From Bythopirellula goksoeyrii (GTDB taxonomy: Bacteria > Planctomycetota > Planctomycetia > Pirellulales > Lacipirellulaceae), in NCBI RefSeq assembly GCF_008065115.1, contig NZ_CP042913.1:5157257-5221256 (forward strand): DNA of 64,000 nt, given 5' to 3'. Position numbers and translations under genes: made by a program. Below are positions 8,658-16,246 of this stretch, one piece after another (positions within the stretch are counted from its first letter, which is position 1; every line of letters starts with the position of its first letter). The notes beneath the pieces were generated by a model, which was given only the letters and a program-made list of their open reading frames with translations, was not told where the DNA came from and did not search any database.

Positions 8658-8957
8658 ATGCCACAAGCCTGGAGTGACAAAGACGAACGTCAGTACGAGC
8701 ACATCAAGAAGAGCGCTCGTGATCGGGGTAAATCAGAGGAGAGGGCTGAAGAAATTGCTGCGCGCACTGTCAATAAAACTCGTCGCGAATCTGGACGCAC
8801 CCCTAACAAATCTACACAGGGAACAGGCAATCCTAGCTCGCCACTTGAAGATCGGACCCTCAAAGAATTGAAGAATCTTGCTTCTGAGCGCGATATCGAG
8901 GGCCGCAGTAAGATGAACAAGTCCCAATTGGTCAAAGCCCTTCGTAAGCAATATTGA
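8658..8957 (+). CDS. 'Plasmid stabilization'-type small basic protein with C-terminal Rho-N domain
   Basis: The ATG at 8658 follows a GAGG ribosome-binding site six bases upstream and gives 99 residues. The N-terminal half (WSDKDERQYEHIKKSARDRG, then KSEERAEEIAARTVNKTRRE) matches the short chromosomal family usually annotated as plasmid stabilization proteins; that name is historical and does not show plasmid function. A Ser/Pro/Gly linker leads to TLKELKNLASERDIEGRSKM plus NKSQLVKALRKQ, a good Rho N-terminal-like domain that would bind single-stranded nucleic acid. It is highly charged with no membrane segment. Confidence 0.75.
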   Translation: MPQAWSDKDERQYEHIKKSARDRGKSEERAEEIAARTVNKTRRESGRTPNKSTQGTGNPSSPLEDRTLKELKNLASERDIEGRSKMNKSQLVKALRKQY

Positions 8958-8975
8958 TCGCTGGCTACCTATACG

Positions 8976-9680
8976 CTTTCTAAACCTCATTCCAATGTAG
9001 GCCCTCTTGCCTATGAGATGTGGCTTGATGAATACCATGCCGATGGGCTTCGGCTCGACATGACCGTCTCATGCGCACTGTTGATGGTAACGAGATTTCC
9101 AAGATTTCAGAGGGATGGATATCATTCGATGGTTGATCAATCAAATTGTCGAACATCATCCCAGCCACATAACGACTGCTGAAGACCTTCGAGACAATAA
9201 CTATCTCACACTCGACCAATCTATGGGCGGTGCTGGCTGCAATGCCCAGTGAGACGCCCCCTTTGTTTACAGTGTGCGAAATGTCATCACGGAGGTACTG
9301 GACGAACATCGATCGCTCGACTCACAAAGCCAGGCACTCTGCCAGAAGTTCAATGTGGACGCATTCGAACGCGCGATCTACACGGAATCGCATGACGAAG
9401 TTGCGAACGGAAGCAAGCGACTTCCCTCGGCCAGGGATAACGTCCTTTTGCTGGCTGTGGGGCCCCACATGCTGGTTAAACAGAGGTCCAACTGGTTATT
9501 CTTTTGCCGGTCAGTTTGTCTCTGCAGTAAGTCACTTTGACCAAGCGAGCCTCGAATCACCTTACTTCACCGCCTTAGGGCGTGCCCTGTTTGCTAGGCA
9601 TGGAGTTTGCATTTACTTTCTCACAACCAGCGGGTGTGTCCTGCGGGATGTTTCAGAAGGGACATCTCTTGCTGCTGAAT
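8976..9680 (+). pseudogene. Decayed GH13 1,4-alpha-glucan branching-enzyme-like gene
   Basis: Three reading frames joined in order give recognisable GH13 sequence. Frame from ~8976: PLAYEMWLDEYHADGLRLDM, with the nucleophile Asp of GLRxD. Frame from 9071: RTVDGNEISKISEGW. Frame from 9124: IRWLINQIVEHHPSHITTAE, with the general acid Glu in AED, then GGAGCNAQ, a TGA stop at 9250, DAPFVYSVRNVITEVLDEH and AFERAIYTESHDEVANG, with the third catalytic Asp. A weaker match (PAGVSCGMFQKGHLL, resembling APGxPMLFQGQEFL) lies near 9627-9671. At least two frameshifts and an in-frame stop, plus the missing N-terminal half, show that it is dead. The family assignment is from memory of GH13 motifs; whether branching enzyme or a trehalose-pathway relative is uncertain. 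The 3' limit is approximate. Confidence 0.65.
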
Positions 9681-9965
9681 CGAAAAGCATCGATACACCG
9701 ATGTCTACACATAGGCATCAATCAGCGTGACTAAACAGTTGTATTCGTCACACTCAGATAAAATCGAAAGCGAAAGTAACGACATGCGGTTGACCTATGT
9801 TTTGCCGCACGTAGTGACTTGCAGCCAGTGGTTTTCACGCGTTCATGCTAGATTTGTTGTTGGCTAGCAGATAGTCCTTCTGGTTCGATAAATCATTTTA
9901 TTGTAGCTGTGTGCCTTTGGAGACGCAGTTTTTGTAGCAACTCCACATATTGAAAGGAGAGTACG

Positions 9966-11768
9966 ATGTCTATTAGAAATTTGCTTGTCACCACCTTAAC
10001 ATGCTGCGGTATGGCCATCGGAATACCAGGCTACTTTGCGACAGCGGACGAATGGTGGGAAGACTCGCCATACTACGAAGAAGAAGCGTGGTATGACGTC
10101 ACCGAGTGGTTCGACGGAAATGATTACACGTATACAGGGACTACAGATTCCGACGACGACTGGGGATATGACTCGGACTACGATTATGACTATGACACGG
10201 GCTACTACGATGGTTATGGTTATAACTATTATGGCGATTACTATGACACCTATGGTTATGATAACCGCTATGAGCCCGATAATTGGTTTTATGACTACTG
10301 GGATGATGGGTACGCCTACTACAATGATTGGGATAACGACGGCATCTATGATACCTCCTATTCCTACTACGACTACGATGGGGATGGATTCTATGATGCC
10401 TACTTTTCCTACAACGACTGGGATGACGACGGAATCTATGATGACGTCGAATACTATGCCTTCAATGACAATGGCAATGACCAAGGCAATTCGGCCAATT
10501 CTTCAAAACAGAACCAGAAGGACAGGAAGAGCCGTGGTCAGCAAGAGCCCGAAAGTTCAAAACGGCAAATGGTACAAGGTGAGGTCCTTAAGACCAAGAA
10601 GGCCTCGGTTCGGGACACGAAACACCTCATTGTTCAGCTAGAGAAATCGGGGGGGAACAAGTGCCTTGTCGACTTAGGTCCTGCCAACAGATTGCAGGAA
10701 ATGGACATTCAGGAAGGCGATCAGATCTCAGTACGGGGACCCATGACCAAAGCTGGCGATCGCCGGATTCTGATTGCCCAAGAGATCAAAGGGCCAGATC
10801 AGTCTCAGGGTGCCAAGCAGATCCAACGCGATGGACAAGAGTTCCGAGGAAGGGTTGCTGACACCCGAACCAAGAAGATTCGAGGCAAGCAGCATACCTT
10901 TTTTATCCTTGCTTCTGCAGACAAGGACAAAAAAATGCTGGTTGACTTGGGAGCGACAGATCAACTTGATATCGATCCTGAGCAAGACGATCAGATCCGT
11001 GTGACGGCCGTACCGGTCAAGGTTAATGACCGTGTGGTCCTCATGGCTCAAGAAGTGAACTGCAAAGGTAAGAAATGCAAGACTGATCAGTCTGCTGGAA
11101 AATCGCACAAGAGTCGCAATCAGCAAGACCGACATCAAAGCGATTGGCAAAGTCGTACAACTCAAGCTTCGAGTCAGCGACCAGCCCGCAGCATAACGGG
11201 CCAAGTGCAAAGCACACGGGAAGTCACTGTGCGTGGTAATGACCGCAAGCTGGCAACGATCAAGTCGCGGAATGGCGATCGTTTGATGGTCGATCTCGGC
11301 CCTGCAGGCGAGTTTGATGAGCACCTCCGCAATGGTGACACGATCACTGTTCGAGGTCCCATGGTGAAAACGTCGGACAATAAGCCTGTAATTCTTGCTC
11401 GCACACTCGAAAGAGATGGCGAGAAGATTGAGCTGGGGCGACGCGGTACGATGCACAGCGATGCTACCCAGAAAACCATTCGAGGTGAAATCGAATCGAC
11501 ACGGAAAGTAACTGTCCGAGGAAAGCAACGCCACATGGCGAAGATCGAAACTGACGAGGGTAATACCGTGATCGTTGATCTAGGTCCGCCTACTGTATTA
11601 GATAGGGACCTCGCAGAAGGAGACCAGCTTGTGGCAAGCGGAGCGTTGGTCAAGGCAGGCAATCAAATCGTACTGATTGCTTATGAGGTCGAAGACTCAA
11701 ATGGGAGCATGATCGCCGTTGATCGTCGTGAATCAAATTCGCGTAAACGAGAGAGCAGCAGCAACTAG
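9966..11768 (+). CDS. Exported Tyr/Asp-rich protein with EF-hand-like motifs and four OB-like repeats
   Basis: The ATG at 9966 follows AAAGGAGA. Residues 1-27 are a signal peptide. Residues ~28-170 are extraordinarily rich in Tyr, Asp, Gly and Trp, and include three DxDxDG-type calcium-binding motifs: DWDNDGIYD (~121), DYDGDGFYD (~136) and DWDDDGIYD (~151). After a polar basic linker come four related ~73-residue modules at ~202-274, 292-364, 410-482 and 504-576. Each follows the pattern G-x-V-x-x-T(R/K)-x-x-x-VRG, then VDLGP, GDxIxVRGP and a final xxILIAxEV, with predicted beta-strands suggesting a small barrel (OB-like). I recognise no named family. It is secreted or periplasmic; possible roles are calcium, matrix or polymer binding. 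A strong terminator follows the stop codon. Confidence 0.8.
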   Translation: MSIRNLLVTTLTCCGMAIGIPGYFATADEWWEDSPYYEEEAWYDVTEWFDGNDYTYTGTTDSDDDWGYDSDYDYDYDTGYYDGYGYNYYGDYYDTYGYDNRYEPDNWFYDYWDDGYAYYNDWDNDGIYDTSYSYYDYDGDGFYDAYFSYNDWDDDGIYDDVEYYAFNDNGNDQGNSANSSKQNQKDRKSRGQQEPESSKRQMVQGEVLKTKKASVRDTKHLIVQLEKSGGNKCLVDLGPANRLQEMDIQEGDQISVRGPMTKAGDRRILIAQEIKGPDQSQGAKQIQRDGQEFRGRVADTRTKKIRGKQHTFFILASADKDKKMLVDLGATDQLDIDPEQDDQIRVTAVPVKVNDRVVLMAQEVNCKGKKCKTDQSAGKSHKSRNQQDRHQSDWQSRTTQASSQRPARSITGQVQSTREVTVRGNDRKLATIKSRNGDRLMVDLGPAGEFDEHLRNGDTITVRGPMVKTSDNKPVILARTLERDGEKIELGRRGTMHSDATQKTIRGEIESTRKVTVRGKQRHMAKIETDEGNTVIVDLGPPTVLDRDLAEGDQLVASGALVKAGNQIVLIAYEVEDSNGSMIAVDRRESNSRKRESSSN

Positions 11769-11794
11769 GAGGTAGCAACCTTGAAGCTGAAGTG

Positions 11795-11835
11795 CGCCGC
11801 TTGAACCATCCCAGTTTGAGCGGCGTATTTTTTTG
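11795..11835 (+). terminator. Rho-independent terminator
   Basis: A 12-bp stem, CGCCGCTTGAAC (11795-11806) with GTTTGAGCGGCG (11814-11825) including two G-T pairs, is followed by a run of T residues (from 11827). It ends the transcript of the Tyr/Asp-rich protein gene and lies just before the convergent minus-strand gene. Confidence 0.85.
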
Positions 11836-11840
11836 TTTCG

Positions 11841-12317
11841 CTAGTCGGCCACGCCTCGATCACGTTGAAATGCCTCGACATACCAGGTGTCGATGGCGTT
11901 TTCCTGCATGCGAATGCGAATGATCAATGCAATTGTTTCTCCGATTAGAGAGGGGATTATACCATCAATCTCTGCTTCATCTCTCTGGGGAGCATTCTCG
12001 GCAGCATCTACCAGTTTCTTGGTTTTTGCAAACGCTTCGCTGAGTTTTTCGACCTCTTTCAGAATTGCTTCGTCTTCTTTACGTAGTTTTTCTATGTGGG
12101 GAATTTGAGAATCGTCTTGTTTCACAATCTCCTTATATTGTGCTTCATGCGATGAAGATATGTGAGCAGCGTAATTCGTTGACAAAGCTTCTAATTCTTG
12201 TTGCCCCCGTTCTGCCCAACCATACATCTCCCCTGGGACTACCGGGGTTTCCAGTTGTTTTTCGAACTTGGCCAATTGCTCAACAAGCTCAGCGTCACTC
12301 TTTGATTGCTCAGACAT
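11841..12317 (-). CDS. Hypothetical coiled-coil protein
   Basis: The ATG at 12317 has AAGGA upstream at good spacing; an in-frame TTG eight codons earlier is less likely. The 158-residue product is charged and predicted helical throughout: KSDAELVEQLAKFEKQLETP, then HIEKLRKEDEAILKEVEKLS and EAFAKTKKLVDAAENA, a likely coiled coil. The C-terminal part (GIIPSLIGETIALIIRIRMQ) is amphipathic. There is no Cys, signal peptide or membrane helix. I recognise no family. It is convergent with the upstream plus-strand gene, separated by the terminator, and followed by ~110 bp before the avtA end. Confidence 0.65.
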   Translation of the reverse strand: MSEQSKSDAELVEQLAKFEKQLETPVVPGEMYGWAERGQQELEALSTNYAAHISSSHEAQYKEIVKQDDSQIPHIEKLRKEDEAILKEVEKLSEAFAKTKKLVDAAENAPQRDEAEIDGIIPSLIGETIALIIRIRMQENAIDTWYVEAFQRDRGVAD

Positions 12318-12426
12318 TAAAGAATTCCTTGAATTGTTCAAAATTTGAAAGGATGGTCCTGTCCTTCGGCGGAGCCTGCTACTAGCTTGATTGTAACCTT
12401 ATGAAGCAAGTTGCAAAACCAGATAA

Positions 12427-13716
12427 TTAGCCAGTTGAACGAGCCGAATCGTGAATCCGCTGCAATTCGTCAGCCATTATCTTAATCCCTTCGGCTACTG
12501 TCTCCTCTGCTTGAGAGAAAGTCATGCGAATACATTGCCGCTGATGAGACCAATTTTCGCTCGTATTAAGTCCGAAGAAAAAATATTCTCCCGGCACGAT
12601 CAACACCCCGCGTTTCTTCAATCGCTCGTAAAGTTCTTTGGTAGTGATAGGCAGCTCTGGGAACCATAGCCATAGAAAAAACGCCCCTTCGCTACGGTGA
12701 ACGAGATAGGGAAAGCCGTTGCCGAAATGCTCGGTCACGAGTGCCTGAGCGGTTTGCGATTTGGCTTGATAGTAAGGGCGAATGACTTCACGAGAAAGTT
12801 GCAGGATTTCGCCGCTGGCTAGCAATGGCTCGACCATCGTTTGCCCTATGTTTGTATTTGCCAAGCCAACGATACAGGTCATCGATTGAATGCGGCGGAC
12901 GATCTCTTCGCTAGCCAACACTATGCCGGTACGAGTACCCGGAAGACCAAGCTTGGAGAGACTAAAGGTCATTACCATGCCTGGATTCCACATGGGCTGG
13001 ATCGGCTCGTAGACTGCGCCGGGAAATGGTTCGCCGTAGGCGTTGTCTACCAGAAATGGGATTTCTCGTTCGGCCGCAAGTTGAGCAAGATGGCTAACCT
13101 CGTCGTCGGTAAGCACGTTGCCGGTAGGATTCGTGGGCCGACTAACGCAGATCGCACCGATATCGTCGCCTACTTCGAGCGAATCGAAATCGATGCGGTA
13201 CTTAAATGAATGCTCATCGAGCTGATCGATCAGGGGATGTTGACTCGCAAACAAACCGGGGCCTAAACCTTGGTCTGCGTATCCGATGTACTCTGGCACG
13301 ATAGGGAGGAGGATCCGCCGGTGGTTTCCGCTGGGCATTTCACCAGCGAGCAGGGCAAACAAGAAAAAGAACGCCGTTTGCCCCCCCATGGTCACAGCAA
13401 TATTTTCAGGCCCTACATCCCAGCCGTAGGCTTGGCGAAGACACTCGGCAACGGACTTGCGAAATCGCGGATTGCCTGCTGGACCGTCGTAATTCGAAAG
13501 CATCCGATCGCAGAGAGGCTGATCGGCTACAATCTCCGCGAGTCTTTGTCTCCAGAGTGCTTGCATTTGAGGAATGTGCGCGGGATTTCCCCCGCCGAGC
13601 ATGAGCATCTGCGACGAATTTCCGCCGGCAAGGGCTGCGCCGAGATCGTCCATTAGTTCGACGATGCCGCTGGGCCCCGAAAGGGCCTGACCAATCTTGC
13701 TGAGTTGGAGATTCAT
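12427..13716 (-). CDS. avtA: Valine-pyruvate aminotransferase (AvtA-type, PLP-dependent)
   Basis: This 429-residue fold-type I aminotransferase matches AvtA along its length. Diagnostic parts are the N-terminal LSGPSGIVELMDDLGAAL, MLGGGNPAHIPQM and SNYDGPAGNPRFRKSVAECL. PTNPTGNVLTDDEV and VDNAYGEPFPG follow, then the PLP lysine in SLSKLGLPGTRTG. The enzyme transfers the amino group between valine and pyruvate and contributes to alanine and branched-chain amino acid balance. Start is the ATG at 13716. It stands alone; a nested palindrome (13801-13923) lies upstream, between it and the preceding minus-strand gene. Confidence 0.93.
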   Translation of the reverse strand: MNLQLSKIGQALSGPSGIVELMDDLGAALAGGNSSQMLMLGGGNPAHIPQMQALWRQRLAEIVADQPLCDRMLSNYDGPAGNPRFRKSVAECLRQAYGWDVGPENIAVTMGGQTAFFFLFALLAGEMPSGNHRRILLPIVPEYIGYADQGLGPGLFASQHPLIDQLDEHSFKYRIDFDSLEVGDDIGAICVSRPTNPTGNVLTDDEVSHLAQLAAEREIPFLVDNAYGEPFPGAVYEPIQPMWNPGMVMTFSLSKLGLPGTRTGIVLASEEIVRRIQSMTCIVGLANTNIGQTMVEPLLASGEILQLSREVIRPYYQAKSQTAQALVTEHFGNGFPYLVHRSEGAFFLWLWFPELPITTKELYERLKKRGVLIVPGEYFFFGLNTSENWSHQRQCIRMTFSQAEETVAEGIKIMADELQRIHDSARSTG

Positions 13717-13800
13717 GGCACGGTGTCATGGCGTTTTAGGGATTTCAATGAGAGCAACTCAAACAATTATCACAGATGGAGTGCTTGAACATAACTGAGG

Positions 13801-13923
13801 GTGTCCGGTAATTCGTTTACTTTCATTACGAGGTACTCCGAGAAATCTGGCTAGATCCCTCGGAGTACCTCGGGTTGACAGTTTGCTTTGTCCTTGAATG
13901 AAGCGAGTGCAATTCCCGGACAC
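13801..13923. repeat. Nested imperfect palindrome (MITE- or REP-like), possible terminator
   Basis: Outer arms GTGTCCGG (13801-13808) and CCGGACAC (13916-13923) enclose a perfect 14-bp inner stem, CGAGGTACTCCGAG (13829-13842) with CTCGGAGTACCTCG (13859-13872), loop 16 nt. It lies directly after the quinone oxidoreductase gene, so it may end that transcript. Only one copy is in the window. Confidence 0.7.
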
Positions 13924-13934
13924 TTTTTACATAA

Positions 13935-14915
13935 TTACGTACATTCGACCAATACTTTGCCTACCGCACTATTCTCGACGGCATGGTGGGCAGCGATCGT
14001 TTCGGCCAATGGGAATCGCTCGCCAAGGTGGTGGGTAAGGCTTCCTTCGCCAAGCCATTGAGTGATATCAATGAGAGCCTGCTGCAGCAACTCAGCAGAG
14101 GAGCCAAAGACCAAAACAGGTCGAATGATGATGCTGCGATACATGAGATCATAGAACGGCAAAGTGGGTTCTGGGTTTGCTTGCGAGGCGTAGGTTGCAA
14201 TGATGCCACCTGGGCGAACTGCGCGAAGATTCGTCGGCAAATTGCCACCGAATTCAACTTCCACCACGCGATTGGCACCCACGCCGTCGGTGATTTCCAA
14301 CACTCGATCGGCAACATCTGTCGTGCGGTAATTAATCACATGGTCGGCACCAGCGCTGGTCGCAAGTTCCGCCTTTTCTTCGGTGCTGACGGTTGTAATG
14401 ACACGGGCACCCGCGAGGCGCGCGAATTGAACAGCATAGCGACCGACGGCTCCCGCCCCTCCCGTGACGAGTACGGTCTTGCCCGCGACTTCTCCATCGC
14501 TGAAGACGCTGCTGTAGGCAGTGAGTGCGGGGATGCCTAGGCATGCGCCTTCTGCAAAATCGCAATTTTCGGGTAGCGGTACGGCTTGATCTGCGGGGAG
14601 TGAAACGAATTCCGCTGCAGTACCAAAGTCACGTTCCCACTGGGCGGCGTAGAGCCACACGCGCTCGCCAACTCGTCCAGGATCAACTCCTTCGCCAACA
14701 ACATCGATCACTCCTGCACCATCGAAGTGGGGCACAACTCGTGGGGCAGCCATGGTCCCGCGACCACCCAGCCGGCGTTTCACGTCGATGGGATTCACTC
14801 CAGAAACGTGAATCGCCACTCGTACCTCACCAGGACCAGGTTGAGGATCTGGCATCTCTCCAAATTCCAGCACCTCCGGTGCGGACCCCAACTTTTCGTA
14901 CCATATGGCTTTCAT
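13935..14915 (-). CDS. NADPH:quinone oxidoreductase-like protein (zinc-free MDR family)
   Basis: Start at the ATG 14915 follows AAGGAA; an in-frame GTG six codons earlier is less likely. The 326-residue product has the N-terminal GroES-like fold (VSGVNPIDVKRR, VPHFDGAGVIDVVGEGV) and a Rossmann fold with GGAGAVGRYAVQFARLAGA. The catalytic-zinc Cys/His set of alcohol dehydrogenases is missing, which is typical of quinone oxidoreductases. It would reduce quinones or other enones with NADPH in the cytoplasm. Its ATG lies one base after the stop codon of the MOT1-type transporter gene, so the two are almost certainly translated from one mRNA. A functional link between them is not obvious. Confidence 0.9.
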   Translation of the reverse strand: MKAIWYEKLGSAPEVLEFGEMPDPQPGPGEVRVAIHVSGVNPIDVKRRLGGRGTMAAPRVVPHFDGAGVIDVVGEGVDPGRVGERVWLYAAQWERDFGTAAEFVSLPADQAVPLPENCDFAEGACLGIPALTAYSSVFSDGEVAGKTVLVTGGAGAVGRYAVQFARLAGARVITTVSTEEKAELATSAGADHVINYRTTDVADRVLEITDGVGANRVVEVEFGGNLPTNLRAVRPGGIIATYASQANPEPTLPFYDLMYRSIIIRPVLVFGSSAELLQQALIDITQWLGEGSLTHHLGERFPLAETIAAHHAVENSAVGKVLVECT

Positions 14916-14916
14916 G

Positions 14917-16125
14917 TCATAGGTTTCCTTCACTGGTTATTTCGGAAGTATTCTCTCTCCGTTCTCGCCACTGCCAGAAGTACCATATTGCGGTGCCAAT
15001 CAAAAGTCCTATTAAGAACCCCTGCTTAATGCCAAAGGCAATCGCACCGACCAACAAGACAATCGTGAACTTTTTTTTCTCATCAGCCATGTCGCGTACC
15101 AACAACATTAGCACCACTGCTTCAAAGAGCAAAATGACTCCCAAGACTGGTCGTGGATAGGCTGCGACCAGCACATCGACAGTGCTTCCCAGCAGCAGGC
15201 CGAGTAACAGGTACATCGTACCGTAAATGACCACCGAACCACCAGTTCTGGCACCAAATGCATAGTGTCCCGCCAATCCGCCGCAACCGTGGCAAACAGG
15301 AATTCCTCCTAGCAACGACGCAAAGAAGTTTGCTACTGCGTAGGTGATGCCGATTTTTCGTACCCCGATAGCCCGCTGCGGAAAGAGGTCGTGGAGCGTT
15401 TGCTCAGTGGCAATCACCGAGTTTGAGAGGGAAAGTGGAATCTGGGGCAAGGCCAACACGATCAAGCCCGTCCAGATGGCGTCCCAGGTGGGGATATTGA
15501 GAGTCGGCAAGTTGATGGAATGTGCCAAGTGCACAGACGACCAATCTATGGTCGCCAAACTGGCATAGAGAAGTCCCAACAAAATCACCAACAGGGCGGC
15601 GGGCACACGACGGTTTCCCCAAAGGAGCACGACGATAATAAAGCAAACCATGGCCAAGACATAGCCGCTCGTTCCTAGCGAAGGGACATAATCCTTGAGT
15701 GCCATCGAAGCCAGTTTTAGACCAAGTCCAAACTGAATTCCCCGAACCACACAACGGGGAATCGCCCGCGCGAGCCAAGTCAAGGCACCCGTAAGGCTCA
15801 GACCGAGCATAATAACAGCAATCGCCAAACCAGCACCGAAGAGCACATCACCGGCGATCTTCTGCGTGATGACTAACACCGCCATCGCTTTGAGCGGTTG
15901 CATCGGCATCGGCACGCCATAAAGAATCCCTGTGAGGATTTGCAACAGACCGAAGACGATAAAAACGGTCGAGCCATTGAGGCCGGCTGCTGGGATCATT
16001 GCGACAATCAGCGGGAGATCGGTTCCAATATCTCCAAAACTTCCTGCCAACTCGTTCCGGTCGAAGCGGATCCAGGCAGAGTTGGAGTGTTTTGTTTGGG
16101 AATCGGCATCGTTCATGGTCGACAT
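14917..16125 (-). CDS. Molybdate/sulfate transporter of the MOT1 type
   Basis: This 402-residue membrane protein has about ten helices. It shows the two family signatures: LAGSFGDIGTDLPLIVAM near the N-terminus and IPVCHGCGGLAGHYAFGARTGG in the middle. These place it in the MOT1-like group (MFS_MOT1), relatives of SulP permeases that lack a STAS domain; none is present here. Some members carry molybdate, others sulfate, and sequence alone does not decide. The end overlaps the ribosome-binding region of the quinone oxidoreductase gene (1-base gap). It is divergent from fhcA, whose MoCo/W enzyme complex needs molybdenum or tungsten, which may be coincidence or a hint. Confidence 0.87.
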   Translation of the reverse strand: MSTMNDADSQTKHSNSAWIRFDRNELAGSFGDIGTDLPLIVAMIPAAGLNGSTVFIVFGLLQILTGILYGVPMPMQPLKAMAVLVITQKIAGDVLFGAGLAIAVIMLGLSLTGALTWLARAIPRCVVRGIQFGLGLKLASMALKDYVPSLGTSGYVLAMVCFIIVVLLWGNRRVPAALLVILLGLLYASLATIDWSSVHLAHSINLPTLNIPTWDAIWTGLIVLALPQIPLSLSNSVIATEQTLHDLFPQRAIGVRKIGITYAVANFFASLLGGIPVCHGCGGLAGHYAFGARTGGSVVIYGTMYLLLGLLLGSTVDVLVAAYPRPVLGVILLFEAVVLMLLVRDMADEKKKFTIVLLVGAIAFGIKQGFLIGLLIGTAIWYFWQWRERRENTSEITSEGNL

Positions 16126-16246
16126 TATCCAATATCAACAATCGTTTCACAAGAATCGGAATCTCGCAGCTACGCTCGCAAGAGCGTGGTTTGGAAGCGA
16201 AACCAGTCCCTGAAGAAGGTAGCTAGAATTCCAGTATCGAAGTAGA

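Noticed and set aside
9230-9730. Plus-strand frame of ~166 codons
   Set aside because: It runs in a different frame from the readable GH13 remnant; the protein-like signal is in frame 9124/9274.
9996-10484. Long minus-strand open frame rich in Ile/Val
   Set aside because: It is the antisense shadow of the GAT/TAT-rich Tyr/Asp region; no start signal and composition explained by the codon bias of the plus-strand gene.
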